Assembly (NCBI GenBank): GCA_018260755.1
Contig: JAGTWP010000062.1
Coordinates: 1 to 7,832 of the forward strand
Origin: Candidatus Altarchaeum sp.
Lineage (GTDB): Archaea; Altiarchaeota; Altiarchaeia; Altiarchaeales; Altiarchaeaceae
DNA: 7,832 bases
Direction: 5' to 3'
A program made the position numbers and the translations under genes. Shown in pieces: positions 6,107 to 7,832 of the stretch; position 1 is the first letter of the stretch, and each line of letters begins with the position of its first letter. Below the pieces are notes generated by a model, which made no database searches, had not been told where the DNA came from, and saw only the letters and a program-made list of their open reading frames with translations.

Positions 6107-7156
6107 GTGGTAAAAATAGTGTTAATCGGATCAGGATGCGCGGGATTTAAATTTATGAAAGAATTAAAAAATTTAAATAAAGATAAAGATAATGAAATTT
6201 TATGGCTCTCAAGGGATGACTTTATGACAAAGAAATGGCTGATGGACTCATACATTATAAAGAACAAAGATGAGAAATTAAATGTAAATGTAAGGGATTT
6301 CATAAAAGAAAAAGGTATAAATGTCCGTTTTGAACAGGATGAAATTGAAAGCATAGACACAAAAAGCAAGGAAATTGCAGGAAAAAAGGGAAAATACATT
6401 TACGACAAACTAATCATTGCAACCGGCTCAAAAGCAAAACTTCCCAGAATTGAATGTGCGGATTCAACCAAAGGAAAAATTTTTCCGTTCAACAGCTATG
6501 ATGATTTTAAAAAAGTAAAGGAAAATTTAAAGGACTCAAAAGATGTTGTAATTATCGGAGCGGGACCTATCGGCTTTGAAATATCAGTAAATTTAGCAAA
6601 AAAATTTAATGTATCTTTAATTGAGTTTGAATCGGATATAATGCTGGCGATGTTGAGCGGAAAGCCGTTATACAGGAAAATTACAAAGAAAATTTTGGAC
6701 TTGCAAAATGTAAATATTCATACATTAACAAGGGCATGTAAATTTGAAGACAATAAATTGTTTTGCGATAATATAGAAACAAGGGAAAATTTTTATGTTC
6801 CGTCCGAGACTATTGTATTTGCCGCAGGAGTGAAGCAAAATTTACCTGTGATTGACGGATATATCTTTGAAACAGAAAAGAATATATTACTTTCTAATGA
6901 TTTCGGAGAAGCGTGGATAAGAGAAGAGGACGGGAGAAGAAAAATTTTAAATGATGTTTATGTTCTTGGAGACGCATGCTACTATCAAAATATCGGAAAT
7001 TTTCCGGCATCAGCAATGTTTGCAGAAAGGTCTGGAAAAATTGTGGCATATAATATATTTCAGAGCAAATACGGAAACAAAAAACGACTTGACTTTAATC
7101 CTTCGCTTTATGCAAAATTTTTTAATATGATTTTGAGAAGGTTGTTATCGGGCTGA
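6107..7156 (+). CDS. FAD/NAD(P)-dependent pyridine nucleotide-disulfide oxidoreductase family protein
   Basis: A 349-residue two-Rossmann flavoprotein. Residues 3-14 are the FAD motif (IVLIGSGCAG, a GxGxxG variant), 103-114 the IIATGSKAKLP strand-turn, 147-157 the NAD(P) motif VVIIGAGPIGF, and 284-290 the second FAD contact VYVLGDA. It belongs to the group with NADH oxidases, rubredoxin reductases and type 2 NADH dehydrogenases. The redox cysteine of NADH oxidase/CoA-disulfide reductase (expected near 35-50) is missing; that region reads SRDDFMTKKWLMDS. The C-terminal dimerisation domain of the ~440-residue enzymes is also absent. The tail (332-349, NPSLYAKFFNMILRRLLSG region) is amphipathic and could touch a membrane. 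The electron acceptor is unknown. The start is GTG with a well placed TATA box. It is a single gene, convergent with the DinD-like remnant. Confidence 0.85.
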   Translation: MVKIVLIGSGCAGFKFMKELKNLNKDKDNEILWLSRDDFMTKKWLMDSYIIKNKDEKLNVNVRDFIKEKGINVRFEQDEIESIDTKSKEIAGKKGKYIYDKLIIATGSKAKLPRIECADSTKGKIFPFNSYDDFKKVKENLKDSKDVVIIGAGPIGFEISVNLAKKFNVSLIEFESDIMLAMLSGKPLYRKITKKILDLQNVNIHTLTRACKFEDNKLFCDNIETRENFYVPSETIVFAAGVKQNLPVIDGYIFETEKNILLSNDFGEAWIREEDGRRKILNDVYVLGDACYYQNIGNFPASAMFAERSGKIVAYNIFQSKYGNKKRLDFNPSLYAKFFNMILRRLLSG

Positions 7157-7185
7157 TTACCTGAGCAAGCATTTAATCAGGTAAT
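7156..7185 (+). terminator. Hairpin terminator after the oxidoreductase gene
   Basis: ATTACCTGA (7156-7164) pairs perfectly with TCAGGTAAT (7177-7185), starting at the last base of the stop codon and followed by TTATTTA. It also covers the stop codon of the leftward remnant at 7173, so it may serve both convergent units. Archaeal termination depends more on T-rich tracts than on hairpins. Confidence 0.45.
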
Positions 7186-7403
7186 TTATTTACAATCATT
7201 TTGTGTAATTTGGTGTAATCTTTTTTTGGTAAAAAGTTTTCTTTAGATACAACATTCCTGTCAATTTCTTTCTCCAACTGTTCTCTGGCAATGCCTGCAA
7301 TGTTCCCACCTCTTTTAGAGTGTCCTGTTTGACAGGTTGTAAGGAAACTAAAATTTTTAGACCTCTTATATACTATAACAATATATACACATAAATTCCA
7401 ACT
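7173..7403 (-). pseudogene. C-terminal remnant of a DinD/BRO-type protein
   Basis: On the minus strand, codons from about 7334 down to the TAA at 7173 give TGHSKRGGNIAGIAREQLE and then KEIDRNVVSKENFLPK. The pattern GG-x-IAG-x-AR-x-x-LE, then VVS-x-ENFLP, recalls the tail of DNA-damage-inducible protein D and related BRO/antirepressor-type proteins found on prophages and plasmids. The frame closes at a stop just upstream of 7403, has no good start codon, and its first ~20 codons (WNLCVYIVIVYKRS) look like promoter DNA, not protein. The N-terminal BRO domain is missing, so this is a broken gene. The family assignment is from memory of the motif and is moderate at best. Confidence 0.5.
7365..7382 (-). 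promoter_or_regulatory. Weaker relative of the palindrome-TATA motif
   Basis: The minus strand reads ATTGTTATAGTATATAAG, matching the ATTGTGACAATATATAAA arrangement at 7438-7453 with three changes in the palindrome. It lies ~70 bases downstream of that site, upstream of the surviving DinD-like codons. Confidence 0.3.
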
Positions 7404-7437
7404 TTAAAAATTGTCCAAAGTTTGCCTTTTTCCTTTT

Positions 7438-7455
7438 TATATATTGTCACAATAG
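7438..7455 (-). promoter_or_regulatory. Palindromic operator plus TATA box upstream of the DinD-like remnant
   Basis: The minus strand carries the perfect palindrome ATTGTGACAAT (7443-7453) fused to ACAATATATAAAAAGG. It is the same design as the PIN operon promoter at 4080-4099, including the preceding CT and the purine-rich AAAGG start of the transcribed region. The gene it served is now only a fragment. Confidence 0.55.
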
Positions 7456-7475
7456 CAGGGGTTCCTTTTTGGTAA

Positions 7476-7586
7476 TTCCCTTACATCCTGTTGAAAGCAG
7501 AAATTATCGCAAAAGATGAAATAGAATTCAAAAATTTTCATGATTTCGCGCAAACAGATGAAATAAATGAAATTTTCAAAATTTAA
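7476..7586 (+). CDS. Possible small or truncated reading frame, unknown
   Basis: An open stretch without ATG (a TTG at 7491 is the only start-like codon) encodes LKAEIIAKDEIEFKNFHDF and then AQTDEINEIFKI, ending at TAA 7584-7586, which touches the last base of tRNA-Cys. The composition is protein-like (acidic, mixed, little low complexity) and could be the tail of a lost gene. I recognise no family. It may be chance. Confidence 0.2.
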   Translation, partial: FPYILLKAEIIAKDEIEFKNFHDFAQTDEINEIFKI

Positions 7587-7656
7587 GTGGAGGAAGGGAT
7601 TCGAACCCCCGTAAGCCGGTCTGCAGCCGGCTGCATAGCCACTTTGCTACCTCCAC
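7586..7656 (-). tRNA. tRNA-Cys (GCA)
   Basis: The minus strand folds into a cloverleaf. The acceptor GTGGAGG/CCTCCAC is perfect, the anticodon stem is GCCGG/CCGGC with loop CTGCAGA, and the T arm is GGGGG-TTCGAAT-CCCTT with two G-U pairs. The anticodon GCA and the U discriminator base are the identity elements of tRNA-Cys. The D stem carries an A13-A22 mismatch, also present in E. coli tRNA-Cys. CCA is not encoded and there is no intron. Two mobile-type gene scraps lie directly downstream. Confidence 0.96.
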
Positions 7657-7735
7657 AAATTATAAAATTACAAAGACAAATAATATAAACACCTAAATAT
7701 TAAGATTGAGAATAAATAAATAACTAAATAATTAA

Positions 7736-7832
7736 ATTTGTAACTATTCAGTCACCCAAAAGATTACGAGTAAATTTTTTGATTTTTTACGCTCACTTCG
7801 TTCGTGTATTTTAAAATCTTTGAGATTTTAAA
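7736..7832. repeat. Hairpin repeat and shared 15-mer at the right edge
   Basis: On the minus strand CTGAATAGTTACAAA (7736-7750) repeats exactly the plus-strand 15-mer at 955-969. Further right, CGCTCACTTCGTTCG (7790-7804) is followed by the hairpin TTTAAAATC-TTTGA-GATTTTAAA (7810-7832). Read from the other strand, hairpin, CGAACG...GAGCG core and TAAAAAATC mirror the element at 290-367. The hairpin touches the window end, so the element may be incomplete. Confidence 0.6.

Noticed and set aside
5875-6150. A 91-codon frame on the plus strand
   Set aside because: It begins as the antisense of tRNA-Phe and runs into the start of the oxidoreductase gene in another frame.

Overview
The window looks like AT-rich archaeal DNA. 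The archaeal signs are an AMMECR1-family gene, starts without Shine-Dalgarno sequences but with TATA-like boxes about 25-40 bases upstream (clearest for the GTG-started flavoprotein at 6107), and two tRNA genes that do not encode CCA. The lineage cannot be fixed from this sequence; a DPANN-type or other low-GC archaeon is a guess. Three protein families here are far commoner in bacteria (ComFC-like phosphoribosyltransferase, DprA, RadC), and remnants of mobile or phage-type genes flank the block. This suggests an accessory region.

Layout. Positions 1-1000 hold no intact gene. They contain a 129-bp direct repeat (1-129 and 462-590), a small tandem repeat, hairpin elements, and the last ~22 codons of an ISAzo13-type transposase (588-656). 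Positions 1010-4001 (or 4082) are three genes on the minus strand in the order PIN-domain nuclease, PRTase-HhH-DprA fusion, AMMECR1, separated by 26 and 41 bases. Positions 4083-4868 are a gene-free 0.8 kb that is far from empty: a palindromic operator with a TATA box for the leftward operon, a similar promoter-like site facing right, an array of eight imperfect palindromes with a ~36-base period (4256-4545), and a 187-bp MITE-like element with inverted ends (4606-4792). Positions 4869-5804 (minus) encode a RadC whose N-terminal HhH region is split by ~88 extra residues. tRNA-Phe (5876-5949, minus) follows. A leaderless FAD/NAD oxidoreductase runs rightward (6107-7156), then a hairpin terminator, the 3' remnant of a DinD/BRO-type gene on the minus strand (7173-7403), tRNA-Cys (7586-7656, minus), and another hairpin repeat at the right edge.

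Possible joint function. DprA and ComFC belong to DNA uptake and recombination in bacteria, RadC is a JAMM-fold protein linked to mobile DNA, and PIN proteins are nucleases. The DprA part is not the canonical competence type: the usual SGSLITA stretch reads KGGTMHTV. An accessory nucleic-acid-processing or defence-like module is therefore as plausible as transformation. The PIN operon and the DinD-like remnant share almost the same promoter, ATTGT(G/C)ACAAT fused to a TATA box, hinting at a common regulator. The strongest candidate for something undescribed is this set: fused PRTase-DprA plus PIN nuclease, divergent from a promoter that points straight into a palindromic repeat array, with a rebuilt RadC on the other side.
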